Positions 52,809 to 61,248 of a stretch of 64,000 bases of DNA are shown piece after piece. Below the pieces are notes generated by a model, which saw only the letters and a program-made list of their open reading frames with translations, was not told where the DNA came from and did no database searches. Position numbers and translations under genes: made by a program. The stretch is from Sporomusa termitida (GTDB lineage Bacteria > Bacillota > Negativicutes > Sporomusales > Sporomusaceae): positions 4,094,501-4,158,500 of the forward strand of contig NZ_CP036259.1 of NCBI RefSeq assembly GCF_007641255.1, in the 5' to 3' direction. How positions within the stretch are numbered: position 1 is the stretch's first letter; every line of letters begins with the position of its first letter.

Positions 52809-54275
52809 TTAACCTCCCAATACAATTTCCGCAGCCTGTACCAGCACGTTATTCACTACCGGGGGCAGATATAATCCACCCAGAATAATAATGGCAAAAG
52901 AAAACACCATGGCCATTGTGGTCGTTGGACCAAAGTGGAACTTGGGCTGCGCCTTTGGTATGATGCCAAACCCCATTTTTAAACAATAGTACATCATGCC
53001 GGCAAAAACCCCGGTCAGCAAGAGCAGGGTAATGCTGCCAAGCAACCATTGCTGGTTTTCAAACATCGCTAAAACAATATAAAACTTGGTTATGAAGATA
53101 TTAAACGGCGGGGTTCCGGTTATCGCCAGAATGCCAATAATAAACAGAGTCGCCACCAGCGGCATAACCCGGGCAATGCCAAAAATCTGTTTGATTTCCT
53201 TGGTCTTATACTCCTGAGTTACGACGCCGGCCAGATAAAACAGCGCCGATTTGGCGACCGCATGATTGACAATATGCAACAGGGCAGCATAGACCGCCAG
53301 CGGCGTCCCAACCCCTAAGCCCAGCGTGATAATCCCCATGTGCTCGACACTGGAATAGGCCAGCAGCCTTTTCACATCATGCTGCACCAGCACAAAGGGG
53401 ATCGCAATGGCGATTGACAGCAATCCCAGGGCCAGCAGCATATACTGGGCGAATTCAGGGCCAATTGAGCCCTGCACAATAATGATATTGCGAACCAGAG
53501 CATACAAAGCGCAGCTTAAGAGGGCCCCTGATAACAGCCCGCTGACCGGGGACGGCGCCTGGCTATGAGCATCAGGCAGCCAGGTATGCATCGGTGCCAG
53601 GCCGGCTTTGGTACCGTAGCCAATCAGAATGAACACAAAGGCAATTTTGACAATGGCCGGGTCCAGACTGCCGCTGATTGCTTTGAGTGTTACCCAGTCC
53701 AGAGCCTGACCGGCAGCAGCGCCCACACTGACTTGCGCATAATACAGGATCATCGTGCCCAACAGGGCCAGACAAATACCCACTGTGCAGATCATAACAT
53801 ACTTCCAGGCCGCCTCCAGTGAGTCACGGTTAAAATAGAAAGCAACCAGCAAGGCGGAAGCTAACGTGGTTCCCTCGACCGCCACCCACATAAGACCAAG
53901 ATTACCGACGACAATAACGCTAATCATCGCAAAACTGAAGAGGTTAAGCAGGGCGTAATAACGCGGCAGCATCGCCATTGTGATATGGCCGTTATTTACC
54001 TCCTTCTCCATGTAAGACAACGAAAAGAGCGTTGCCGTAAAGGTAAGCAGGGCGACAACAAACAGCATAACCGCGCTAAGATTGTCTAGATGAAAATATT
54101 CAGAACTAAATACCTTTTGCTGCGTAATATTATGGATAATCCAGACTAAAACTGTACTTGTTGCCAAACTGCCGGCAAAATTAATTGCTCTAATTGTGGC
54201 CTTGCTTCGCTGTAATAAGGTCAACAGCCCGGTAACTATCGGTATTGCCAGCGCAATTAGAATCAGTTGTTGCAT
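52809..54275 (-). CDS. Hyf-type membrane subunit, NuoN/HyfF-like proton channel
   Basis: 488 residues, about fourteen membrane helices, antiporter-like subunit of the complex I family. The conserved helix LIGYGTKAGLAPMHTWLPDAHSQAPSPVSG holds a lysine and the HxWLPxAH motif of proton-pumping subunits, and HDVKRLLAYSSVEHMG is the second conserved motif. It couples electron transfer to H+ or Na+ movement. It ends four bases before the preferred start of the large-subunit gene. Confidence 0.87.
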   Translation of the reverse strand: MQQLILIALAIPIVTGLLTLLQRSKATIRAINFAGSLATSTVLVWIIHNITQQKVFSSEYFHLDNLSAVMLFVVALLTFTATLFSLSYMEKEVNNGHITMAMLPRYYALLNLFSFAMISVIVVGNLGLMWVAVEGTTLASALLVAFYFNRDSLEAAWKYVMICTVGICLALLGTMILYYAQVSVGAAAGQALDWVTLKAISGSLDPAIVKIAFVFILIGYGTKAGLAPMHTWLPDAHSQAPSPVSGLLSGALLSCALYALVRNIIIVQGSIGPEFAQYMLLALGLLSIAIAIPFVLVQHDVKRLLAYSSVEHMGIITLGLGVGTPLAVYAALLHIVNHAVAKSALFYLAGVVTQEYKTKEIKQIFGIARVMPLVATLFIIGILAITGTPPFNIFITKFYIVLAMFENQQWLLGSITLLLLTGVFAGMMYYCLKMGFGIIPKAQPKFHFGPTTTMAMVFSFAIIILGGLYLPPVVNNVLVQAAEIVLGG

Positions 54276-54279
54276 AATA

Positions 54280-54897
54280 TCACCCCTTTAACTTTTTAAG
54301 CAGGCCTGTGTCGGTAGTAGCAAATGACAGCTTCAGGCGATACGTTAAAATGACCAGGACAACAACAGCGACTAAAACATCGAAGAATATTCCCAGCTCG
54401 ATGATCAGGGGCAAGCCTTGGGTAATCGACAGCCCCATCAAGTAGAGGCCATTTTCCATAGTGATCAGGCCAATTGTTTGCATTAGCGCCTGGCGGCGGG
54501 TCATGATCAGCAACAGGCCGATAAAAGACAAAGCAATCGCTGCCGGCAGAGTGGAATTGGCGGCAAAACCAGGCAGGGCCTTTTCAATCAGGCCATAAGC
54601 CAGAATAATCGATAAGATGGCGGTAAAAGTGGTAAAATTGGGGTTAACAAATTCACGCTCCTCCTGGAGATAAGGCAGAACCCGGTATAGGGCGTAAGGG
54701 ATAAGCCCTACCTTAATGACAACAGTCAGGAAGGCGGCAATATACATATGGACTTCACCGGTATGAATGCCAACAATGGCACAGGCTAAGGCTACAATGA
54801 CCGACTGAACAACGATGATGTTAATGCCTAGCTTCAGGTTTGTCACTCGTGTCAGGAAAATAGCCGCCGACATGAGCAGGATAGTTAATAGATCCAT
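54280..54897 (-). CDS. Hyf-type membrane subunit, HyfE/NuoK-like
   Basis: 205 residues with about six helices. The NuoK-like acidic residues appear in LITMENGLYLMGLSI. HyfE is the usual neighbour of HyfF and HyfC, and the gene order here is the standard hyfB-C-E-F-G-I order with D missing. Confidence 0.82.
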   Translation of the reverse strand: MDLLTILLMSAAIFLTRVTNLKLGINIIVVQSVIVALACAIVGIHTGEVHMYIAAFLTVVIKVGLIPYALYRVLPYLQEEREFVNPNFTTFTAILSIILAYGLIEKALPGFAANSTLPAAIALSFIGLLLIMTRRQALMQTIGLITMENGLYLMGLSITQGLPLIIELGIFFDVLVAVVVLVILTYRLKLSFATTDTGLLKKLKG

Positions 54898-54915
54898 TGC
54901 GATACCTCCCCTTTC

Positions 54916-55812
54916 TTACTGCGCCACTATTGCCAGCAAGGACAAGCAGCCTGCCGCAACCATGAGGCCCGGCACCCGAAACAGGCGAATTTTATTGGTA
55001 CTGCTTTCAATACAGGCCAGCACAACGGCCACGGCGACAACCTTTATCCCCATCCCGGCCGCGGCCATAGGCGCGGAATCAAAGCCCGGTATACTCCAGG
55101 GGATAAACAGATTGACCAGCAGGAGAATAAATACCAGCTGCTTAATCGCTGAAGCCCAAAAAATCAGCCCTACCGGTCTCCCGGAATACTCTAACACCAT
55201 GCCTTCATGGACCATCGTCAGCTCAAGGTGAGTGTCAGGGTTATCCACCGGAATACGTCCGGTTTCAGCTACCGTGATAATCATAAAGGCAAAAGCTGCC
55301 AAAACCGTGGAAAACGAGATGGCTGTGTTGGCGGCCGTACTGGCCATTGTTGACAATACCGTGGAATTAGCGTTAAATGCCACTGTAAATATAGTAATCA
55401 TCAAGGCCGGCTCAACAAGTACGCTGATGAACATTTCCCGGGATCCGCCCATGCCCCCGAACGAGCTGCCTGCGTCCAGCGAGGCGGCGGCCAGAAAAAA
55501 CCTGCCCACGGCCAACAGATACACTAATATAAACAGGTTATCAAATGGTATACCACTGGCGGTAAAGACTGTCGGAACAAGTGCGGCAGCGCCAATGGCT
55601 GTTGCGAAATAGATATACGGGGCAAAATGGAAGATCCACGATACCGTTGGCGAAACAACCTGATCTTTTTTCAAAAATTTAATAAAATCAAAGTATGGCT
55701 GGCAGTAGCCGGGACCACGCCGGCTTTGCAAACGTCCTTTGGTATTTTTTATCACGCCCTGGATTAGCGGCGCCAGCAAAACTAAGACAATAATCTGAAT
55801 TATAATCGTCAT
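54916..55812 (-). CDS. Hyf-type membrane subunit, HyfC/NuoH-like
   Basis: 298 residues, about eight helices. The NuoH signatures are RRGPGYCQPYFDFIKFLKKD near the N-terminus and ETGRIPVDNPDTHLELTMVH with the acidic residues of the quinone/coupling channel. It joins the hydrophilic arm to the antiporter-like subunits. Good AGG-type site and tight spacing to hyfE. Confidence 0.9.
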   Translation of the reverse strand: MTIIIQIIVLVLLAPLIQGVIKNTKGRLQSRRGPGYCQPYFDFIKFLKKDQVVSPTVSWIFHFAPYIYFATAIGAAALVPTVFTASGIPFDNLFILVYLLAVGRFFLAAASLDAGSSFGGMGGSREMFISVLVEPALMITIFTVAFNANSTVLSTMASTAANTAISFSTVLAAFAFMIITVAETGRIPVDNPDTHLELTMVHEGMVLEYSGRPVGLIFWASAIKQLVFILLLVNLFIPWSIPGFDSAPMAAAGMGIKVVAVAVVLACIESSTNKIRLFRVPGLMVAAGCLSLLAIVAQ

Positions 55813-55816
55813 GTTG

Positions 55817-57856
55817 TCACCACCTTGTGCCGATGATCATTACTACTACTGTGACTACCATAATATAGCCAATGTATAACTGCAGGCTGCCGGCCTGAAT
55901 CCGTTTGCAGCTATTGGCCACAAACAGAACCCCGTTTGCCAATGGGCTGTACATGTATTCATTAATGAGATGCCGGATATGGACATCCAGCGACATCTTA
56001 ACACCATGGTAAGGATTGCAGGCTTGGTCTGCTGAAATTTGGGTGACCGGACGCAGAATGTCACCAAATACCCGGCGAATCGGTTCCGCAAAACCGGTTG
56101 CCGTATATTCCATCCGGGCTGTCGGGTTAATACCGCAGGTCCAGGTCTCACCGGCCACCGCTTTCGGGTTTCCTGCCGCCCGGGCCAAGGCGTACGCGGC
56201 AATGAGACCGATGACAATAAGAATGGCCACCACCGGCATGGTTATCAGACCAGCAGCGCTGCCGGGCTGTACTTGAAAGCCAACAGCATACCATTGGCTT
56301 GTTTGGAATAATCCGTCCATAGACACGCCGGCATGGCCGGCTACCACGGTTTGCAGCATACCAACCATCCATTGGGGCCAAACGCCGGCCGCTACACAAA
56401 TCAGAGCCAGCGCGCCCATTCCGGTCAACATAAGGCCCGGAACTTCAACTGCCTGTTCAGCCTGCAGGCTGCGCGGCTTGGCAAGGAAGGTAACGCCAAA
56501 GGCTTTTACAAAACAGGCGGCCGCCAGGGCCCCTGTCAAACCAAGCAGGGCAATCAAAACAACTGCGCTCAGCTTGCCAACCACACCGCCGATGGCCGCG
56601 GGCAGCAAGAACAGCGCCTGAAACGTAAACCACTCGCTGACAAAACCATTAAGCGGCGGCAACGCCGAGATTGCGGCAGCTCCTATTAAGAAGAACAAGG
56701 CGGTATAAGGCATCTTTTTGATGAGTCCACCGAGGTGCTCTACCTCTTTAGTATGGGTGGCAGACATCACCGCCCCGGCCCCCATAAACAGCAGTGATTT
56801 AAAAATCGCGTGGTTGAATACGTGGTAGAGAGCCGCAGCCCAGGCTAATCCAGCCAGAGTGGGCTGCCCGTAACTCATAAATACCATGCCGGCGCCAACG
56901 CCAAGGAGAATAATCCCGATGTTTTCTACGCTATGATAGGCTAAAAGGCGCTTGAGGTCATGCTCCATAATAGCGTACAGAACGCCGAGAACTGAAGAAA
57001 TAATGGCCAGAACTAATACCAGCCCACCCCACCAGGCGGGTCCTACTCCCAGGAAATCAAGGAAAAACCGGGCCATGCCATAGATTGCCGTTTTAATCAT
57101 AATCCCGGACATCATGGCGGAAACATGGCTGGGAGCTGCAGGATGCGCCTCCGGCAGCCAGATATGCAGCGGCATAACCCCGGCTTTGGTACCAAAACCA
57201 ATAAGTGCACACAAGAAGATTGCATTTCTCATCGGTTCCGGCAGGGCACTGCCATTAAGCAACGCAAAGTCCAAACTATCAGACCCTGTTGCCAGCAGCA
57301 GAAAAGCGATGGCTATAAAGGCGGTGCCAACATGGGTCATCAAAATATACAGATAAGCAGCATTGGTATTTGCGGTCTTTTCATATTCATGATTGACCAG
57401 GAAAAACGAGACTACCGTCATCAGTTCCCAAACAATAACAAACACAACTACCTGACTCATCGTCAATACCAGTACCATCGACAGTAAAAAGGCATTAAAT
57501 AATGCCGCTAACACAGCAAACCGGCGGCCATAATATTCACGGCTATATCCAATGGCATAAATACTGGTTGCAGTACCGACCACACCCAAGGTTAGCAGAA
57601 AATACGCCGCTAAATAGTCAATCCGGACTTTCAGCACCCCTAGCGGTGCCCCCAGGGAAAAGGTGATGACCTGCCCCTGCGTCCCTAATACCGCTATTGC
57701 ACAAACCGCCGCTGCCAAACACCCTGACGCTGCCAGCCCATGCGCAATATAATTCGTAATTTTGGAATTATCTTGAGTGACAATTGCGGAGATTATGCCC
57801 AGACCGAACAAGACGAGCACAACAAGATACAATTGATCAATAAGCACTACATTCAC
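55817..57856 (-). CDS. Hyf-type membrane subunit, HyfB/NuoL-like proton channel
   Basis: 679 residues with about sixteen helices, the largest antiporter-like subunit. The proton-channel motif GFGTKAGVMPLHIWLPEAHPAAPSHVSA is near residue 225 and HDLKRLLAYHSVENIG near 310. A C-terminal hydrophilic stretch (GETWTCGINPTARMEYTAT) is typical of HyfB/HycC. First membrane gene after the hydrogenase, with a GGAG site. Confidence 0.9.
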   Translation of the reverse strand: MNVVLIDQLYLVVLVLFGLGIISAIVTQDNSKITNYIAHGLAASGCLAAAVCAIAVLGTQGQVITFSLGAPLGVLKVRIDYLAAYFLLTLGVVGTATSIYAIGYSREYYGRRFAVLAALFNAFLLSMVLVLTMSQVVVFVIVWELMTVVSFFLVNHEYEKTANTNAAYLYILMTHVGTAFIAIAFLLLATGSDSLDFALLNGSALPEPMRNAIFLCALIGFGTKAGVMPLHIWLPEAHPAAPSHVSAMMSGIMIKTAIYGMARFFLDFLGVGPAWWGGLVLVLAIISSVLGVLYAIMEHDLKRLLAYHSVENIGIILLGVGAGMVFMSYGQPTLAGLAWAAALYHVFNHAIFKSLLFMGAGAVMSATHTKEVEHLGGLIKKMPYTALFFLIGAAAISALPPLNGFVSEWFTFQALFLLPAAIGGVVGKLSAVVLIALLGLTGALAAACFVKAFGVTFLAKPRSLQAEQAVEVPGLMLTGMGALALICVAAGVWPQWMVGMLQTVVAGHAGVSMDGLFQTSQWYAVGFQVQPGSAAGLITMPVVAILIVIGLIAAYALARAAGNPKAVAGETWTCGINPTARMEYTATGFAEPIRRVFGDILRPVTQISADQACNPYHGVKMSLDVHIRHLINEYMYSPLANGVLFVANSCKRIQAGSLQLYIGYIMVVTVVVMIIGTRW

Positions 57857-57891
57857 TCCTATCCCAAAGTAAATATTTGTTGCCGGGGGAA

Positions 57892-59292
57892 TTAACTACA
57901 ACGGGAATATCCCTCTGCCAGCTTCCTGGAGGTATATTGGGTATAGAGCAGACGCTGGCTGTTATAATCATCCAGGAAATATTCATACAGCTTTTGCATC
58001 TCCGGATTGTCATGTGATTTTCGGTATTCCGAGTTTTCATCATGGACATAGGCACTACAGGTGCGGCGCTCATAGGCGGTAGTCCGATCACACGGCAACA
58101 GTACTTTCGGCTGCCCGCCGCCACTTACGCAGCCATTGGGACAAGTCATTACCTCTATGAAATGAAAATCAGCCCAACCAGCCTTGCTAGCAGCTAGCAA
58201 TGGCGCCACATTTTTTAAACCGGCAACGACAGCAACCTTGAGTTCGACTTCACCGATTTTGACAGTGGCTATCCTAACGCCCTCGCCGCCCCTGACAAAA
58301 CTCAAATTCAAATCAGGTATCGACTGTCTTGTGAGTAACTCATAGGCAGTGCGCAACGCAGCTTCCATTACACCGCCGGAAGCTGCAAAAATTGTCCCCG
58401 CCCCGCTATATGTCCCCAGCGGCTTATCAAAATCTCCCTCAGCCAGGTTATTAAAATCAATGCCGGCATCTTTAATTAGCTGAGCAAGTTCCCGGGTGGT
58501 AATCACAGCATCAACATCCCGATAGCCGCTGTCTTTCATTTCCGGCCGGTCGCTTTCAAACTTTTTACAGGTACAGGGTGTAACAGAAACACTGTAGACC
58601 TTGGCCGGATCCACACCATTCACCTGAGCGCCATAGGTCTTAAAGAGGGCGCCGGCCATTTGTTGCGGGGATTTACACGCTGAGAGATGGGCAGTGAGCT
58701 CCGGATAGTCCTGCTCAAGATATTTAACCCAGGCCGGGCAGCAGGAGGTAAACATCGGCAGCACCCCACCCTCGGCAATCCGTTCAATTAGTTCATTGGC
58801 TTCTTCCATAATGGTTAGATCGGCTGCAAAATTGGTGTCATAAATCCGGTCAAAACCCAGCTTGCGTAAAGCGGCCGCCAGCTTCCCCGGTGTCAGGCTG
58901 CCTAGCGGCATGCCAAATTCTTCGGCAATAGCGACCCGGACAGCCGGCGAGCATTGCACCATGGTAAACAGCGCTTTACTCGCCAATACATTTTTAATTT
59001 GCGGGGCATTGCCGGTAAAATAGGTGGCAAACATCGGCTCTGTGACCGAAGTCAGCAGATTGCGCTCTTGAATTTTTTGCTCCCGCGAACTAATACCGGC
59101 AGCAAATATCGACGCATAGGCACTACAGATCTGAACACATTGGCCACATAGCACACACCGCTCATAATTGATGATTTGTGGCTGCCCTGGTACCCCTTCG
59201 ATGGCGTCAACCGGGCAAATATCGGCACAGAGCCGGCAACCGGTACACAACTCCTGATCAATCCGGACAATACCCGTGTTATTTACTGACAT
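57892..59292 (-). CDS. [FeFe]-hydrogenase
   Basis: 466 residues. Two N-terminal [4Fe-4S] clusters (CTGCRLCADICP at ~16; CVLCGQCVQICS at ~46), then the H-domain: L1 MFTSCCPAWVKY (~180), L2 VTPCTCKKFES (~238), L3 EVMTCPNGCVSGGGQP (~380), and a small-subunit-like C-terminus (YERRTCSAYVHD). All H-cluster cysteines and the proton-transfer cysteine of TSCC are present. L1 has Ala for Gly, and L2 Thr for Met, relative to Clostridium CpI. It makes or uses H2. It is encoded ahead of the Hyf-type membrane genes with 36 bp between, so it probably belongs to the same complex. Confidence 0.93.
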   Translation of the reverse strand: MSVNNTGIVRIDQELCTGCRLCADICPVDAIEGVPGQPQIINYERCVLCGQCVQICSAYASIFAAGISSREQKIQERNLLTSVTEPMFATYFTGNAPQIKNVLASKALFTMVQCSPAVRVAIAEEFGMPLGSLTPGKLAAALRKLGFDRIYDTNFAADLTIMEEANELIERIAEGGVLPMFTSCCPAWVKYLEQDYPELTAHLSACKSPQQMAGALFKTYGAQVNGVDPAKVYSVSVTPCTCKKFESDRPEMKDSGYRDVDAVITTRELAQLIKDAGIDFNNLAEGDFDKPLGTYSGAGTIFAASGGVMEAALRTAYELLTRQSIPDLNLSFVRGGEGVRIATVKIGEVELKVAVVAGLKNVAPLLAASKAGWADFHFIEVMTCPNGCVSGGGQPKVLLPCDRTTAYERRTCSAYVHDENSEYRKSHDNPEMQKLYEYFLDDYNSQRLLYTQYTSRKLAEGYSRCS

Positions 59293-59324
59293 AACAGCGC
59301 CTCCTATATCTTAAAAATATGCCA

Positions 59325-59477
59325 AACAGTGTCTTGGCAAAGTTAGATGTTAGTTTTAGACAACGTAGATTTGCAAGGCGGAGGAGCCGTGCAGATCGGA
59401 CATATGCAAGGTGCCGACAACGAAGCAGGGCGGGAAAAGACCGCAATATAAGCCAGACTTTTAAGTGACGCACGGTA
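59325..59477. repeat. Dispersed repeat element inside the hydrogenase operon
   Basis: Starts TGTCTTGGCAAAGTTAGATG and ends close to CGGTACTAG. The core GCAAGGCGGAGGAGCC and ATATGCAAGG..CCGACAACGAAGC recurs at 62780-62850; the start recurs at 37081. It separates the ferredoxin and hydrogenase genes, so it does not obviously stop transcription. Confidence 0.65.
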
Positions 59478-59855
59478 CTAGTATTTGGCCAATAAATTTT
59501 TTTGCCGAATCAAACAAGGGTCAGGGGCGCTGCAAATATTGTGCCGCTTCAGACAAACAATCTCAATCGCCTGCTTAGGGCAGGCATTAATACAGGCCGG
59601 TCTATCGGCAGAGCACTCTATGCATAAATCACATTTGCTTGCTACCATAAAATTCTTTTCAATTAGACCCGCCTTAGCTTCAGCTGTAATCCCGGCTGTC
59701 TTTATAAACAGGTGTGGTATAACCGGTATATCCATAGCCCCGGCCACCTTCGTGTTAGGGCCGGCACGGACAACCGCACAGGCCAGCTCACAAGCCTTAC
59801 AGCCGATGCACTTCGCGGAATCGACAATAACAAAAGCTTTTAATTTTGCAGCCAT
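59478..59855 (-). CDS. Ferredoxin-like electron carrier, HydN/HycB type
   Basis: 125 residues from the ATG at 59855 (GGGAGGG site). Cysteines in CIGCKACELACAVVR (~16), CDLCIECSADRPACINACP (~79) fit three to four [4Fe-4S]-type motifs, as in HydN/HycB proteins that link formate dehydrogenase to hydrogenase. The final cysteine group lies in HNICSAPDPC. It is located between the formate channel and the [FeFe]-hydrogenase genes, which supports that role. Confidence 0.85.
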   Translation of the reverse strand: MAAKLKAFVIVDSAKCIGCKACELACAVVRAGPNTKVAGAMDIPVIPHLFIKTAGITAEAKAGLIEKNFMVASKCDLCIECSADRPACINACPKQAIEIVCLKRHNICSAPDPCLIRQKNLLAKY

Positions 59856-59879
59856 TGATATCCCTCCCAACATTGAATT

Positions 59880-59918
59880 GATTAGCCATTGCTCCACTAC
59901 CAAATGCAATGGCTAATC
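59880..59918. other. Perfect stem-loop between focA and ferredoxin genes
   Basis: GATTAGCCATTG / CAATGGCTAATC, twelve pairs, loop 15 bases, about 25 bp upstream of the ferredoxin start. It lacks a U-tract, so it is more likely an RNA processing or stability element that separates channel and enzyme expression. Confidence 0.6.
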
Positions 59919-60008
59919 AGCCAGCGTTGGGAGCGTGTCAGATACTGGAGTTCACTATTGATAAAGAGTTGTCTCAGGAATTCGCAAACACTAACGCCGC
60001 TATAGCGG

Positions 60009-60881
60009 CTACTTTTTCACTGCAGTCGTTGGCGCTGAAGCACAGTTGCCCGCATCACTGGCAGGATTGCGCAGGTAACTATACCAGTAGAAGGCGGCGA
60101 CAAACAGGCCAAGACCAACGATATTACCTAATACGGCAGGAATCCAGTTGGCCACAACCATACTTTCAATTGTTAAGGTATCCACCTTAGCCCCTAAATT
60201 ACTTGCCTCGACAACCGCCGGCAGCGTTTTTGCAAATAGACCGGCAGGCAGATAATACATGTTGGCAATACTATGTTCAAAACCACTCATAACAAATGTC
60301 ATGATCGGGATATAACAGGTGGCGACTTTACTGATAATATCTTTTGAGGAGAAACTCATCCAGACGGCAAGGCCTACCAACCAGTTACATAAGATTGCGC
60401 GGAAAAACACCTCAGTCCAGGTAAGGTTTACTTTAGTAACGGCAATGGCCACAGCAGATGCCCCCAGCAAATTATTGTTGAACTTAAAAAGTCCGGTCAT
60501 ATGCATAAGCCAGGCAATTAATACCGCCCCTACCATATTTCCAATCAACACAATCGTCCAGTTCCGCAAGACAGCCAGCAAACTAATCCTGCCGGCGAAG
60601 AGCGCAGTCAGCATCAAAACATTACCTGTAAATAACTCGGCACCACAGATAACAACATACATAAGGCCCACTGAAAATACAGAACCAGTAATAAATCGCT
60701 GCCACCCGGCACCGAGTGATGTAAGATCATGGGCGGCCATGGTTGAGCCTTCCGCACCAAAGGCAATGAAACAGCCGGCAAGGATGCCTAAGATAAACAG
60801 CTTCCCCGTAGACATTGTCGCTCTTTTTACTTGTGCTTCCATACAATTCTGAGCAATCTCGGGGGGTGTACAATAATTCAT
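60009..60881 (-). CDS. focA: Formate/nitrite transporter family channel
   Basis: 290 residues, six helices. FNT features: the N-terminal MNYCTPPEIAQNCMEAQ, helix 1 LFILGILAGCFIAFGAEGS, and the central NWLVGLAVWMS segment. AGGAGG precedes the ATG. In this operon, formate is the most likely substrate; nitrite or another small anion cannot be excluded. No formate dehydrogenase gene is in the window. Confidence 0.88.
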   Translation of the reverse strand: MNYCTPPEIAQNCMEAQVKRATMSTGKLFILGILAGCFIAFGAEGSTMAAHDLTSLGAGWQRFITGSVFSVGLMYVVICGAELFTGNVLMLTALFAGRISLLAVLRNWTIVLIGNMVGAVLIAWLMHMTGLFKFNNNLLGASAVAIAVTKVNLTWTEVFFRAILCNWLVGLAVWMSFSSKDIISKVATCYIPIMTFVMSGFEHSIANMYYLPAGLFAKTLPAVVEASNLGAKVDTLTIESMVVANWIPAVLGNIVGLGLFVAAFYWYSYLRNPASDAGNCASAPTTAVKK

Positions 60882-61011
60882 AGAAACTCCTCCTTTTTTT
60901 AGTACGTTACATAGTGGTGTCTATTCCTACCTCCTCGATTTTAATCGTTGGCATAAACTGTTCGGAATTGTTTCGCCTGGCTACCGCCCAGCCATGATGT
61001 TTTATTATAAT

Positions 61012-61027
61012 TGCAAAAAGCATGCCA
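61012..61027 (-). promoter_or_regulatory. Sigma-54 promoter of the focA-hydrogenase operon
   Basis: Minus strand TGGCATG-CTTT-TTGCA, one difference from consensus, exact GG-N10-GC spacing, about 130 bp before focA. Confidence 0.85.
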
Positions 61028-61174
61028 ATAAGGCATGCTCTTGCAACAATTGAGCTATTGTTTTTTGATTTGTCTAAAAAGTCTATATTTATCAGGAACT
61101 TTCGGAAAATTACGGTTGTTGAAATAATTCATTTTACTATTAAACAAAACGCTTATTTTCAGGGTACTCCTTTG

Positions 61175-61221
61175 CACAGTCTGCAATAATTGCACACTTT
61201 CTGCCGGCAGTCTGCAAAAAT
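61175..61221. promoter_or_regulatory. Candidate activator sites upstream of the focA promoter
   Basis: CAGTCTGCAA occurs twice (61178 and 61208), and TGCAATAATTGCA is a near palindrome between them. They are 150-195 bp upstream of the sigma-54 promoter, next to an NtrC-type regulator gene. Confidence 0.5.
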
Positions 61222-61248
61222 TACATAGTCGGATGAATTTTTCAGACT

